From: an uncultured bacterium
GTDB taxonomy: Bacteria; DRYD01
DNA length: 64,000 nucleotides
NCBI GenBank assembly: GCA_937139605.1
Contig: CAKZQG010000043.1
Location: 8,631 to 72,630, forward strand
Reading direction: 5' to 3'
Shown: positions 8,590 through 17,609 of the stretch, in pieces
How positions within the stretch are numbered: position 1 is the first letter of the stretch
Layout of the letters: every line of letters begins with the position of its first letter
The notes under the pieces: generated by a model
Database searches by the model: none
Seen by the model: only the letters and a program-made list of their open reading frames with translations
Told to the model about the DNA's origin: nothing
Position numbers and translations under genes: made by a program

Positions 8590-9363
8590 ATGATTTTATA
8601 TTTTAATTTTAAAATCTATTCTAGTAATATTCAAGATCTAGATCAAAAAAGAATAATAAACAGAATTAAATTAATAAAAAATAAAATTAATAAACTAAAT
8701 GTAATTTTACCTATCCAAAAGCATACTAACAAAATTTTAAATTTATCCGAATTATTTTATAAGGATTTGAATTATTTAGACAAGTTAAAGATTTTAGAAA
8801 CAGGATTTGATGGAATATATTTTGATAAAAATGATCTTTATTTATTAGAGTATTTTGGTTTAGGAGTATTAACAGCAGATTGCTTACCTATTATAATTTT
8901 TATTTTTCAAGATAATCTAAATAATGAAATTTATATAAATAACAATTGGTTATCCAATTTTATTATGGGTGGTATATTACATGCAGGTTGGAAAGGGATT
9001 TTCTATGGAATTATCTATAATTTTTTTAAAATATTAAATAACTATATTAAAAATTCACATGTTTTAAGGATATTCGTATATATAGGTCCAAGCATAAGGA
9101 GTTGTTGCTATGAAGTAAAACCAGATTTTATCAATCAAAACAATATCTCTAAAGAATTCTATTACCTTAAAAATAACAAAATATATTTAAATCTAATTGA
9201 TATAGCTAAAAAACAAATAGATAATTCTATAAAAAATATAAAAGCTAATATACAAAAAACAGAATTAATAGATAAAAATGAATGTACTTATTGTAGTAAT
9301 AAATATTTTTCTTATAGAAAAGGGCATAAAACTGAAAGAAATATAACTGTTTTATATCTATAA
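8590..9363 (+). CDS. pgeF: Peptidoglycan-editing factor / laccase-domain protein (YfiH family)
   Basis: 257 aa. PgeF-family proteins are cytoplasmic and are known to keep incorrect peptide stems out of cell-wall precursors; they also show purine-nucleoside phosphorylase activity. Seen here are QKH at 43-45, TADCLP at about 95-100, HAGWKG at 131-136, GPSIRSCCYEV, and the late CTYCS plus FSYRKGHKTERN. The metal-binding H/C/H set is therefore present. The stop is immediately followed by the next frame, suggesting cotranscription with the propeller protein. Identification is firm. Confidence 0.92.
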   Translation: MILYFNFKIYSSNIQDLDQKRIINRIKLIKNKINKLNVILPIQKHTNKILNLSELFYKDLNYLDKLKILETGFDGIYFDKNDLYLLEYFGLGVLTADCLPIIIFIFQDNLNNEIYINNNWLSNFIMGGILHAGWKGIFYGIIYNFFKILNNYIKNSHVLRIFVYIGPSIRSCCYEVKPDFINQNNISKEFYYLKNNKIYLNLIDIAKKQIDNSIKNIKANIQKTELIDKNECTYCSNKYFSYRKGHKTERNITVLYL

Positions 9364-9411
9364 TTGCTTTTATCTAAAGGTAGGAAACTAAAATTATTTA
9401 ATAAATATAAT

Positions 9412-11214
9412 ATGTACATATCAGTAAGTTCAGGTGGAAATATTTTAAGTTCTATAGATACTAAAAACTGGAGTTTTCAAAACTTAAAACTACCTATAAA
9501 TGATATCTTTTTTAAAAATGATACTTTAGTAGCTGTAAGTCAAAACGGGAAAATACTAATATCTAATGACTCTATAAATTGGGAATTAATAGATCCGGGG
9601 ATAAACTGCTGGTTAAAGTCAATAGTATATGGTAATGGCTTATGGGTAGCAGTTGGATGGGATGGAGTAATTTTAACCTCAAAAGATCTAATAAACTGGC
9701 AAAAACAGAAATCCAATACTTCTATTCTTTTAACTTCTATAACTTTTGGGAATGATTTATTTATAGCTACTGGATATAACGGAAAAATTTTAATATCCAA
9801 TGATGGGATAAACTGGAATATATTAAACTTATCCTCAGATTTATCATTTGAAGGGATAGTTTATATTAATAATAAGTTTGTAGCGTTAGGTAAAAATGGC
9901 AAGATTTTAGTTTCAGAAAACGGGATAAATTGGTTCCCTAAAAACAGTAATACTACTTATTCTTTAAATTCTTGTGCTTTTGGAAAAGATCAAAATAATA
10001 AAGATATTTATATTATAGTTGGAAAAAATGGGAAAATTTTATTATCTTATGATCTAGACACTTTTGAAAACATAGATTTAAATTTTAAACACGATATATT
10101 TAAAGTTATATATGAGAATAATTTATTTTTAGCAAGTAGCAGTAAAGGGAATATATTAATTTCTAAAGATGGTAGAAAATGGGAAATAATACAAACCAAT
10201 ATTAATGACGATTTAGTATCAATAGTTTTTGCAAAATTTGAAAAAAATCCATTCTTAAAAAAAGACTCAGAAACAAAAGTAGATTTAAGTAATACTTTTG
10301 TAGGAGTTAAAGTAGAAAAAAAGAAAAAATTTAATTTAGATAAATGGGTTTTATCAAAGACTCCTACTAAAAATGATCTTTTTGATATAGTTTTTTACAA
10401 AGAGATTTTTATAATAGCAGGTAAAAATGGAGATATTATTTTATCTTATCCCTTAACTAACTTGGAAAATGAAAATATAACAAAATTAATATCTTGGGAA
10501 CTAATAAATCTAAATATTAACAATCATTTAAGAAGTATAGCATTTAACGAAAATAACATAGTTATTGTAGGAGACAATGGAGTAATCCTAAAAAATAATA
10601 TTTCCGATACTCCTAATTTATTTGATCCTTTAAAGTGGGAAAAATATTCTATTAATAATTTATTTTTAAATTCAATAACTTTTGGTAATGATTTATGGAT
10701 AGCAGTTGGAATGAATGGGAAAATTTTAATCTCAGAAGATTTAAACAATTGGGAAACAATAACGCATGATTTTATTGCTCACTTTACAAGTGTTATTCCA
10801 TTTCAAGATTATTTTATAATTTCTGGTTTAATGGGGGTTATTCTCATATTAGAAAAAGATATAGGATTACATAAATCCTATACAAACATAGATAATCATA
10901 TATATAGTTTAGCTTATAATAATGACTTAATGGTAGCAGTAGGTTCTAATGGGCTTATTTTAAGAAGTTATGACTTAAAAAAGTGGTATAAAGCTAATTC
11001 CCCTACTAATGAAGATTTATTAAAAGTAATTTATTCTAATAATGTTTTCATAGCAGTAGGTGAAAAGGGTAGCTTGTTAATTTCTGAAGACGGTAATAAC
11101 TGGTATAAAAAAAGTACTCCTATTGAGAAAACGTTATACTCTGTCGCTTACGGTATTAACGATTTAGTTATAGCAGTATCAGAAAAAGGTAATATTATTC
11201 ATAACGAAATATAA
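9412..11214 (+). CDS. Repeat-built beta-propeller protein (BNR-like repeats)
   Basis: About 600 aa made almost wholly of some 14 copies of a 40-45-residue unit. Each has the core V-G-x-N-G-K-I-L-I-S-x-D-x-x-N-W (for example VGMNGKILISEDLNNW and TGYNGKILISNDGINW). Such Asp-box/BNR-like units fold as propeller blades; 14 units could make two seven-bladed propellers. An insertion of about 70 residues near the middle (after FAKFEKN) breaks the pattern. No signal peptide or membrane segment is visible. The frame is open back to a TTG at 9364 right after pgeF; the ATG at 9412 begins the first repeat and seems the better start, though neither has a clear ribosome-binding site. Function unknown. Confidence 0.8.
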   Translation: MYISVSSGGNILSSIDTKNWSFQNLKLPINDIFFKNDTLVAVSQNGKILISNDSINWELIDPGINCWLKSIVYGNGLWVAVGWDGVILTSKDLINWQKQKSNTSILLTSITFGNDLFIATGYNGKILISNDGINWNILNLSSDLSFEGIVYINNKFVALGKNGKILVSENGINWFPKNSNTTYSLNSCAFGKDQNNKDIYIIVGKNGKILLSYDLDTFENIDLNFKHDIFKVIYENNLFLASSSKGNILISKDGRKWEIIQTNINDDLVSIVFAKFEKNPFLKKDSETKVDLSNTFVGVKVEKKKKFNLDKWVLSKTPTKNDLFDIVFYKEIFIIAGKNGDIILSYPLTNLENENITKLISWELINLNINNHLRSIAFNENNIVIVGDNGVILKNNISDTPNLFDPLKWEKYSINNLFLNSITFGNDLWIAVGMNGKILISEDLNNWETITHDFIAHFTSVIPFQDYFIISGLMGVILILEKDIGLHKSYTNIDNHIYSLAYNNDLMVAVGSNGLILRSYDLKKWYKANSPTNEDLLKVIYSNNVFIAVGEKGSLLISEDGNNWYKKSTPIEKTLYSVAYGINDLVIAVSEKGNIIHNEI

Positions 11215-11233
11215 TCTAAATTTTTTATTATCT

Positions 11234-13543
11234 TTACTTTTTATTAGGATATTGTGTATAGTAGTTATAGAATATGCTAAGCAAACTTAAACTCCAAAGT
11301 TGAATAATATTAGATTCTGTTTTAGAATAAGCGCTTCCAAAATCTTTACAAACCATTTTATTATTTTTTATTTCATATGAAAACAGTTCCTTAAGATAAA
11401 AATCGGAGTTGCTAATAATTATATTAGTTAAATTATTGTATAGATTAAAACAGTATTTATTATTTATATAATTTTGAAGTCCCAAAGTAATCATATAATT
11501 TTGGAATGCCCAGATGTTAGTTCCATGATAAGAATCCTTAGTTAAAACAGGATATAAGTCTTCAACTAAAACGGGGTTAGCCGTTAATATCCCTATATCA
11601 GTTTTCAAGCCTATAGGATACGGTAAATCCAAGATTTTTAAATTACCCGATAAATCATTATTATCTATTGTTTTAAAAAATAGCATAAAACCAATATCAC
11701 TATTTATAACTTCAATAGGTTTCATATCTTTATCTAAGGATAAAGCATAAAAATCTAATTCAATATCTGTTTTACCTTTTATAAAATCTCTAATAGTAAA
11801 ATTAGGATTTATTTTTTGGTTTAAATAAAATTCCCTTTCATTTTCATTAAAAACAGATAAATACTTTAATAATTTCTTTCTCAATTCCTCAGAAGAAATA
11901 TGAACTTTAAATTTAGGATATATTTGAATTTTCCATTTTAATATTAAATCATCTATTAACTCAGGGTTATCTATATATTTCATTATATTATACTTTTTAT
12001 CTTTTATATATTCATAAAAATTAGGATAAATTGATTTAAAGGTATATATATTTTGTTTAATAGAATACAAAGAAGCAACAACTAAACCTAAATTGATGCT
12101 ATTGGGGTAAATTCCATAACCTAGCCCTTCAGGAGAATCTCGCCAATCTCCTACTAAGTGGTTTTCATCTACTTTTATAGGTTCATCCTTATATAAGCAT
12201 TCTTGAACTTTATTTAATACATATTCCATATTAGCTACAGTTTTACTAAGAAACATATTGTTACCTAAAAACTCCTTTATTTCTTTTTCTTTTTTTTCTT
12301 CTTTTAGTTTTAGGAAATACTTATTAAGGAGGATAGAGAACATAAAATCGTCATCTTTCATTTTATAATCATAAACAGGGGTATTTAAGGTATTTATATT
12401 TTCTATTTTATTTGGAGTTCCTAAAATTTTAATAAGGTGATCATATTGAGCTTGAAATCCTAAATCCTCTTCATGTGCCACATCCCCGTTATTATCCATT
12501 CTATTTAACACACTATCAACTGCTATTTTATATAAATAACTATTTGATATATCATTTAATAAAACAGTGGTTATAATAGTATCCCTACCGAAGTAAGTTA
12601 GATATCTCCAAGAGCCAGCTAACATTTTTTCATTAGTTATTAAAAAATCCATTGCATACAAACTTTTTCTAATTAATATTTGGTTAGGATTATCCTTATC
12701 TTTTAGTATCTTATCAAAAAATGATTTAGCATTAATATTCAAAAATTTTTCATATCCTTTTATATAATTACTAGAAATATTCTTATTTAAAGGGATTTTA
12801 AATTTTATTTTTATTATTTTATTTGATGGTTTTACAGAATAAATAATATAAGCTTTAGATAGTTTTAATTTGACAGGGTATATAGAAAATTCAAATTCGT
12901 TTCCCATTATATCTTTTCTATTAATAATTAAGGTTTTAGAACTACTATTAAATAAATGATTATAAAATAATTGATTATCAAAATTAGAGTATATATCAAA
13001 AATTTTAAAGAACTCTAATTGTCTTTTAAAATAGGTATAAACAGGTAGGATATTAGCTAAATGAGCTCCTCTAAAATCTCTTATTGCTCTTATTGAATCA
13101 AGTATAACTATAAAATTAAATTCTTTATCATTAGAGTTATTATTTTTTAATTCTAATGTTAATAAATAATGATTATTTTCTTTAAGAACAGATAAATTTG
13201 ATATTTCTAATTTTTTTATATGGTCTGATTGAAAATATATGCCACTATTTTGGAAATCACTTGCTAAAATTATAAATGGGATTTCCCCCTTATTTATCTC
13301 TAAATGTAATCTATTACTATTATCTAATATAAAATAATTTAAAGAATAAGAGTTAGATATACTAAAATAGTAAATATTAATTTGTGAATTAAGGTTATTT
13401 TGTAAATTTTTCATTGGGTTTATTGAAAATTTATTAGAATAAAAATTATTACCAAATGATGGATTATAAGAAACAATTATAAAACTAAGAATAAACAAAA
13501 AAATTTTAATAGGATATTTAAAGTTATTTATATTTTTATTCAT
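11234..13543 (-). CDS. Exported glycogen-debranching-like six-hairpin glycosidase
   Basis: 769 aa with an N-terminal hydrophobic signal segment (IKIFLFILSFIIVSYNPSFG). A beta-rich N-terminal half precedes a helical catalytic-like half with SWRYLTYFGRDTIIT, GDVAHEEDLGFQ and DWRDSPEGLGYG. The acidic residues in these motifs match the amylo-alpha-1,6-glucosidase / GH63-like (alpha/alpha)6 fold. It probably acts on alpha-glucan or a related sugar polymer in the periplasm or outside. GAGGGAGGT precedes the ATG. It faces the propeller gene tail to tail with only 19 bp between. Glycogen synthase is also in this window (glgA), but a signal peptide argues against a role in stored glycogen. Confidence 0.7.
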   Translation of the reverse strand: MNKNINNFKYPIKIFLFILSFIIVSYNPSFGNNFYSNKFSINPMKNLQNNLNSQINIYYFSISNSYSLNYFILDNSNRLHLEINKGEIPFIILASDFQNSGIYFQSDHIKKLEISNLSVLKENNHYLLTLELKNNNSNDKEFNFIVILDSIRAIRDFRGAHLANILPVYTYFKRQLEFFKIFDIYSNFDNQLFYNHLFNSSSKTLIINRKDIMGNEFEFSIYPVKLKLSKAYIIYSVKPSNKIIKIKFKIPLNKNISSNYIKGYEKFLNINAKSFFDKILKDKDNPNQILIRKSLYAMDFLITNEKMLAGSWRYLTYFGRDTIITTVLLNDISNSYLYKIAVDSVLNRMDNNGDVAHEEDLGFQAQYDHLIKILGTPNKIENINTLNTPVYDYKMKDDDFMFSILLNKYFLKLKEEKKEKEIKEFLGNNMFLSKTVANMEYVLNKVQECLYKDEPIKVDENHLVGDWRDSPEGLGYGIYPNSINLGLVVASLYSIKQNIYTFKSIYPNFYEYIKDKKYNIMKYIDNPELIDDLILKWKIQIYPKFKVHISSEELRKKLLKYLSVFNENEREFYLNQKINPNFTIRDFIKGKTDIELDFYALSLDKDMKPIEVINSDIGFMLFFKTIDNNDLSGNLKILDLPYPIGLKTDIGILTANPVLVEDLYPVLTKDSYHGTNIWAFQNYMITLGLQNYINNKYCFNLYNNLTNIIISNSDFYLKELFSYEIKNNKMVCKDFGSAYSKTESNIIQLWSLSLLSIFYNYYTQYPNKK

Positions 13544-13705
13544 TTCAATACCTCCCTCATTTTAAAATAAACATTAATTAAATTTAAATATAAAAAAATA
13601 TAAAAAAAAAATATTTTGAATCTATTCAACTAACTAATTATCAATTACTTAATTATATTAAAAAGGTAAAATTCCTTTTATTAAAATAAGAGAATAAGAA
13701 AAAAA

Positions 13706-14662
13706 TTAATAAAAAATTCTCCTAATTTTTGAGAAATCTATTACATCCACTTTTTTATTATTTATATCATTTTTTATAACTTTAAAAATTAAAAAATTAT
13801 AATCAGGGATTATTTTATAAAAAATTTCCTCAACCTCTTTATTAACATTATTTTGAGTCTCTATATATTTTACTTTAATATTTTTTAAATAAGGAGTATA
13901 GTCAAAATCAACTAAATCATTTAACAAACTCTTTATAATTTCTTCGCTAAAATTGATAAGGTAAAAAACCAAAAAATTATAAATAAAACTACCTAAAATA
14001 CTTATTACTTTTTCTAAATTTTTCAAACTAAAAAAATCTATTATATCTTTAATATCTTCATTATATTTTATATCATTAAATTTTTTTAAAATAAATGTCT
14101 TTAAAGAAATAGGATAATGATCAAAAATATTTTTATTTTGTTCAAAATAATCTTCTATTTCATTAAGTAAATTAATTCCTATGCCTATAATTAGGTTATC
14201 TTTAAAAGTTTCTATTAAAATCCCCCCTAACTTATAAATATTATCATTTTCAACTAAAACTATATCGTTAGGAAAAATAACCCTTAAATAATTTTTTAAA
14301 TCATCTTGTAAATTTAAAATTTCATTAAAATTAAAAATAGAACTTAAGTACTTAGAAAAAGATAAAATAGACTTTAAAACAATAGTACCGATAAATACAG
14401 ATATTAAATTAAAATACTTTTTAGGAATTTTTTCAGAAAGGATAGATAAAGGGAAATTAACTGATAAATACAATCCTCCTCTAAGGGATACCCAACTTCT
14501 ATTATTGCTTCCCTTACCTTTATATTGGATAAAAGCATTTACCACGATTATTTTTAATTGATTTTGATTTAAATAATTAATTTGTATTTCTTTTTTTAAG
14601 TATTCTTGTGTAGAATCTACTGAATTTAGGATTATTTTTGATATTTTAATTGGTTTTACCAT
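13706..14662 (-). CDS. birA: Biotin-protein ligase (BirA/LplA fold)
   Basis: Attaches biotin to carboxylase carrier domains. 318 aa. The catalytic core is recognisable from DSTQEYLKKE near the start, KGKGSNNRSWVS and GGLYLSVNFPL, the NDIVLV segment, KLGGILIE and GIGINLLNE. The C-terminal part is longer and poorly conserved, and there is no N-terminal winged helix, so this is a ligase without the repressor domain. The ATG overlaps the TAA of the upstream EEP gene (TAATG), so translation is coupled. Confidence 0.85.
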   Translation of the reverse strand: MVKPIKISKIILNSVDSTQEYLKKEIQINYLNQNQLKIIVVNAFIQYKGKGSNNRSWVSLRGGLYLSVNFPLSILSEKIPKKYFNLISVFIGTIVLKSILSFSKYLSSIFNFNEILNLQDDLKNYLRVIFPNDIVLVENDNIYKLGGILIETFKDNLIIGIGINLLNEIEDYFEQNKNIFDHYPISLKTFILKKFNDIKYNEDIKDIIDFFSLKNLEKVISILGSFIYNFLVFYLINFSEEIIKSLLNDLVDFDYTPYLKNIKVKYIETQNNVNKEVEEIFYKIIPDYNFLIFKVIKNDINNKKVDVIDFSKIRRIFY

Positions 14663-15576
14663 TAAGAGATTAAAGCATTTTCAAATTTAGAAGATATAAT
14701 ATTTTGAAGATTAAGTTTAATACTAACTGCTCTATGATCACTAGCAACAGTAGCTAACGGATTATCATATTTACCTGTTATATCAAAACTACCTTGAACA
14801 ACATTTAATTTTTCTTTTGCTTTATCATTAAGAAAGATATAATCTAATATATGAGCTCCATATTTAGGGTTATTGCTGTAATGGGTTGGTAAATTAGTTT
14901 CCTTAGATAAATTATCTAAATTCCTAGTATCAGTAAAATTAGCATTTTTAATAGTAGAAATGGTAGCAGAATCAGGGGAATCATTGAAATCACCCATTAA
15001 AATAGCAGGCATATTACCTTTTTTAGCATACTCTATGAGTTTAGCTGCTTCTTTTTGACGTTGAATATCAGACTCTGGGCCACCCCTCTTAGATTTAAGA
15101 TGTACTGAAAATATTTTAACATTAAAACCTGGAGCTAATTCTACTATAGCTTCAACAGGCGGTCTTTTAAAGGTTGTATCATTTTCATGGATATTTACTT
15201 TCTTTATAGGAAATTTTTTACTTATCAGCAAAGCTGCAGCTATACCCCTATTATCACTTTTACCTACAATAATATTATATTTATCTTTTAAACCTGCTAT
15301 TCCTAATAACTCTTGTAGTGCTTCTTTATTTTCTACCTCTTGTAAAGCAACTATATCACTATTATTTTGTTTTAATATTTCTGCTAACGCTTTTAACTCT
15401 TTCTCACGTTTCGGAGGGCCATCATCCTTATTAGGATCATCTACTTTATCAAACAAATTCTCAACATTATACGTTGTTAATTTTACCTCATTATTTAAGC
15501 TATTATTTAAATTATTATTAGTTTTCTTAGAATTCAGCAAATTTATAACATTAGAATTATAATTATTAATAATCAT
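14662..15576 (-). CDS. Endonuclease/exonuclease/phosphatase (EEP) family protein
   Basis: Metal-dependent phosphodiesterase fold of 304 aa. Motifs in order are TYNVENLFD, DIVALQEVEN (catalytic Glu), VHLKSKRGG, MGDFNDSPDS (DxN), LDYIFLN and the closing SDHRAV histidine. This set is that of DNase I-like and lipid- or nucleotide-phosphatase relatives; the substrate cannot be told. The ATG at 15576 is chosen because GTGAGGTA lies about 9 bases upstream; a further ATG at 15624 lacks this. No clear signal peptide from this start. One of two copies of a 75-bp repeat carrying a Pho-box-like motif lies directly upstream. Confidence 0.85.
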   Translation of the reverse strand: MIINNYNSNVINLLNSKKTNNNLNNSLNNEVKLTTYNVENLFDKVDDPNKDDGPPKREKELKALAEILKQNNSDIVALQEVENKEALQELLGIAGLKDKYNIIVGKSDNRGIAAALLISKKFPIKKVNIHENDTTFKRPPVEAIVELAPGFNVKIFSVHLKSKRGGPESDIQRQKEAAKLIEYAKKGNMPAILMGDFNDSPDSATISTIKNANFTDTRNLDNLSKETNLPTHYSNNPKYGAHILDYIFLNDKAKEKLNVVQGSFDITGKYDNPLATVASDHRAVSIKLNLQNIISSKFENALIS

Positions 15577-15602
15577 AAAAATATACCTCACTAAAATTAT
15601 TT

Positions 15603-15678
15603 TTCTTAATATTAATATAATCATTTTTAAAAAAAAATCAAATAAAAAATCATAAAAATTAACATTTTTTTTACATAT
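15603..15678 (-). repeat. Direct repeat copy A, upstream region of the EEP gene
   Basis: 76 bp, nearly identical to 16226-16299. It differs by one T/C and by the length of an A run (9 here, 7 in the other copy). It contains TTAACA-TTTTT-TTTACA at 15659-15675. On the minus strand the box is followed 39 bp later by TATATT as a possible -10. The two copies bracket the hicBA genes. Confidence 0.85.
15659..15675. promoter_or_regulatory. Pho-box-like direct repeat upstream of the EEP gene
   Basis: TTAACA-N5-TTTACA with an 11-bp period on the plus strand, about 85 bp before the EEP start codon. This is the half-site spacing used by PhoB/PhoP/OmpR-family regulators. The regulator itself is not in the window. 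Confidence 0.5.
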
Positions 15679-15696
15679 TTTTAGCTAATTTTATCA

Positions 15697-15930
15697 CTAT
15701 TTTAGGGATATCCATTCTTTCAAAGTTATTTCTCGTCCTAAAATTTTTGATACTTCACGCAACATAATACGTAATTGAGGAACAGAATACTCTTCATTAG
15801 AAGGAATAGCTAAACGATATTCATTATAAACCATATATTGGTGCCTTGTACCAGAAAAAGGTCCATCAAAACCTAATTGCCGTAGTTTTTTAATAAAATC
15901 TCTACGCTTACAAGGAGTCCAACGATTCAT
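15697..15930 (-). CDS. hicA: HicA-type mRNA interferase toxin
   Basis: 77 aa with the HicA double-stranded-RNA-binding-like fold: KRRDFIKKLRQLGF at the start, the catalytic-histidine segment SGTRHQYM, and SVPQLRIMLREV near the end. HicA toxins cleave mRNA and are neutralised by HicB. The ATG lies inside the end of hicB (23-bp overlap), so the pair is translationally coupled. The codons look richer in G+C than those of neighbours, which agrees with acquisition. Stop is TAG. Confidence 0.88.
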   Translation of the reverse strand: MNRWTPCKRRDFIKKLRQLGFDGPFSGTRHQYMVYNEYRLAIPSNEEYSVPQLRIMLREVSKILGREITLKEWISLK

Positions 15931-16180
15931 AAACTGGCTCCTTGTTTAAATCAATCCCATCAATTACTGGCAATTTGTGTTTCATTTTTAATCCTAACCA
16001 TATCCATTCTTCTAAAGTAGATCTTAAATTGTTTTCACACTCCATTAACGTAGAACCAAAAGCTACAACACCTGTACAAATAGGAATATACCCTACAAAT
16101 GTCCCATCTTCCAATTTATCATAAACAGCTTTTTCCATCGCTTGTCTAACATAATCACTAAATAAAAATTGAAAACTCAT
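15908..16180 (-). CDS. hicB: HicB-type antitoxin
   Basis: 90 aa. It has the HicB signature: DGTFVGYIPICTGVVAFGST, then ECENNLRSTLEEWIWLGL and LPVIDGIDL. It binds and inhibits HicA. No obvious C-terminal DNA-binding domain is seen, so autoregulation is not evident. Antitoxin comes first in this operon. Upstream lies direct repeat copy B with a Pho-box-like motif. Confidence 0.88.
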   Translation of the reverse strand: MSFQFLFSDYVRQAMEKAVYDKLEDGTFVGYIPICTGVVAFGSTLMECENNLRSTLEEWIWLGLKMKHKLPVIDGIDLNKEPVYESLDSL

Positions 16181-16225
16181 TCACTATAACACCTCAATTT
16201 AATTACCAATACTTATAAATTATTC

Positions 16226-16299
16226 TTCTTAATATTAATATAATCATTTTTAAAAAAATCAAACAAAAAATCATAAAAATTAACATTTTTTTTACATAT
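16226..16299 (-). repeat. Direct repeat copy B, upstream region of hicBA
   Basis: 74 bp, same orientation as 15603-15678 and offset by 623 bp. It carries the box TTAACA-TTTTT-TTTACA at 16280-16296. It occupies the promoter position for hicB, as copy A does for the EEP gene. A segment consisting of hicBA plus one repeat copy is thus a direct duplication-flanked cassette. Confidence 0.85.
16280..16296. promoter_or_regulatory. Pho-box-like direct repeat between hicB and the coiled-coil gene
   Basis: Same 17-bp box as at 15659. It lies about 100 bp upstream of hicB and 114 bp upstream of the divergent gene at 16410, so it could act on either. Confidence 0.5.
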
Positions 16300-16409
16300 A
16301 AAAAAATAAAAACAAGCTAAAAACTATAGAATTTAAATAATTAAAAAGGAGAATGTCTAAAAATTTTTGAAATAAAAAATAGAGTGGTAGAAAAAGGGGG
16401 TAGATAAAT

Positions 16410-17519
16410 ATGTCAATAAATCCAATTGAATCAAACAACATAAAACCAATATCAGATACCAAAATACCAGATACCAAAATAAATACTGCAAATAATAATC
16501 CTACAACTACTAATAGTGCTATTTCTCCAACAGATACTATAAATACAAATCAAAGTTCTCCACAAAATTTATCAGAAAATGTTCAAAATGAAAATACCCA
16601 AACTACACAAGAGCCACCTTTAGAAATGAAGCTCCAACAAGCTTTAACAGACAATAACTTACCCCTTGAAGAAAAAATAAAACTAATAGATCAATTAATA
16701 TCCCAAAAAAAACAAGAACTACAAAATATAGATAATGAAATAAATAATTTAAGAAATAATCCAATGAATACCCCAAATGATCCTGTTGCTCAAAATATTT
16801 TAAATATATCAAATCAAAATAAAATATTATCTTTAGAAAATCAAAGAAGTGCAATAAATAATCAGATATCAATGTTAGAAGCTACCAAAAATAATCTAAT
16901 AAATCTAAACAACCAAACCAGAAATTTAGCTTCCCAATTGGATAGTATTAATTCTGCTTATGATACAAGCCTTAATCATCTTAAAATACTAAAAGAACAA
17001 TTACAACAATATCATCAATCAATGGCAGCCAATTACACTAAACAAATAGAGATACTAAATAACCAAATTAATCAAATAGAAAAGGAGATCCAAGATCTAC
17101 TAAATACTCAGCCATCTAACCCTGATGAAGCAAATCAGATAGCACAGCAAATAGCTCAGAAAAGATCATTACAAGATGTTCTAAAAAACCAACTAGAAGG
17201 TACAAAACAACAATTATTTTCATTAAATCAAAATGTTCAACAACAGATAAAAGACTTAGATGATCAAATAGCTAATACAATAAAAGAAAAACAATTAAAT
17301 TATTATCAAAAATGGGCTTTAGATCAATCAATAAGAAGAGAAATAGAAAACATAGTATGGGGAGAAATGTTAGCTGAAAAAAACCATGTACTTCAGATGT
17401 GGAAAATGTATTATGATTATACTCAAAAAGTAAGACAAATGTGGCAAGATATATACACAAAACAATTAGCAAATGAAACCTCATTTGTTCAAGCCTGGTC
17501 AGCAGTACTAGGAAAATAA
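16410..17519 (+). CDS. Gln/Asn-rich coiled-coil protein
   Basis: 369 aa, function unknown. Residues 1 to about 70 are Ser/Thr/Asn/Pro-rich and probably disordered. From about 75 to 300 the sequence is a long helical coiled coil with Gln/Asn-heavy heptads (KIKLIDQLISQKKQELQNI, QIEILNNQINQIEKEI). The last 50 residues are Trp/Tyr-rich (WGEMLAEKNHVLQMWKMYYD). No signal peptide or membrane segment. AAGGGGGTAG precedes the ATG. The layout recalls secretion-associated or surface filament proteins, but I do not recognise a family. Confidence 0.7.
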   Translation: MSINPIESNNIKPISDTKIPDTKINTANNNPTTTNSAISPTDTINTNQSSPQNLSENVQNENTQTTQEPPLEMKLQQALTDNNLPLEEKIKLIDQLISQKKQELQNIDNEINNLRNNPMNTPNDPVAQNILNISNQNKILSLENQRSAINNQISMLEATKNNLINLNNQTRNLASQLDSINSAYDTSLNHLKILKEQLQQYHQSMAANYTKQIEILNNQINQIEKEIQDLLNTQPSNPDEANQIAQQIAQKRSLQDVLKNQLEGTKQQLFSLNQNVQQQIKDLDDQIANTIKEKQLNYYQKWALDQSIRREIENIVWGEMLAEKNHVLQMWKMYYDYTQKVRQMWQDIYTKQLANETSFVQAWSAVLGK

Positions 17520-17609
17520 TAAATATATAAAAAACTAAAAATTAAAAAAATTTCTTTAAAATGCTTATTATATTATTTACTAAATAAAAATCTTAGCTTA
17601 TAAAAAAAT

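Noticed and set aside
16603-16872. Minus-strand open frame opposite the coiled-coil gene
   Set aside because: Antisense of a Gln/Asn-rich gene always gives hydrophobic frames; no start context supports it.
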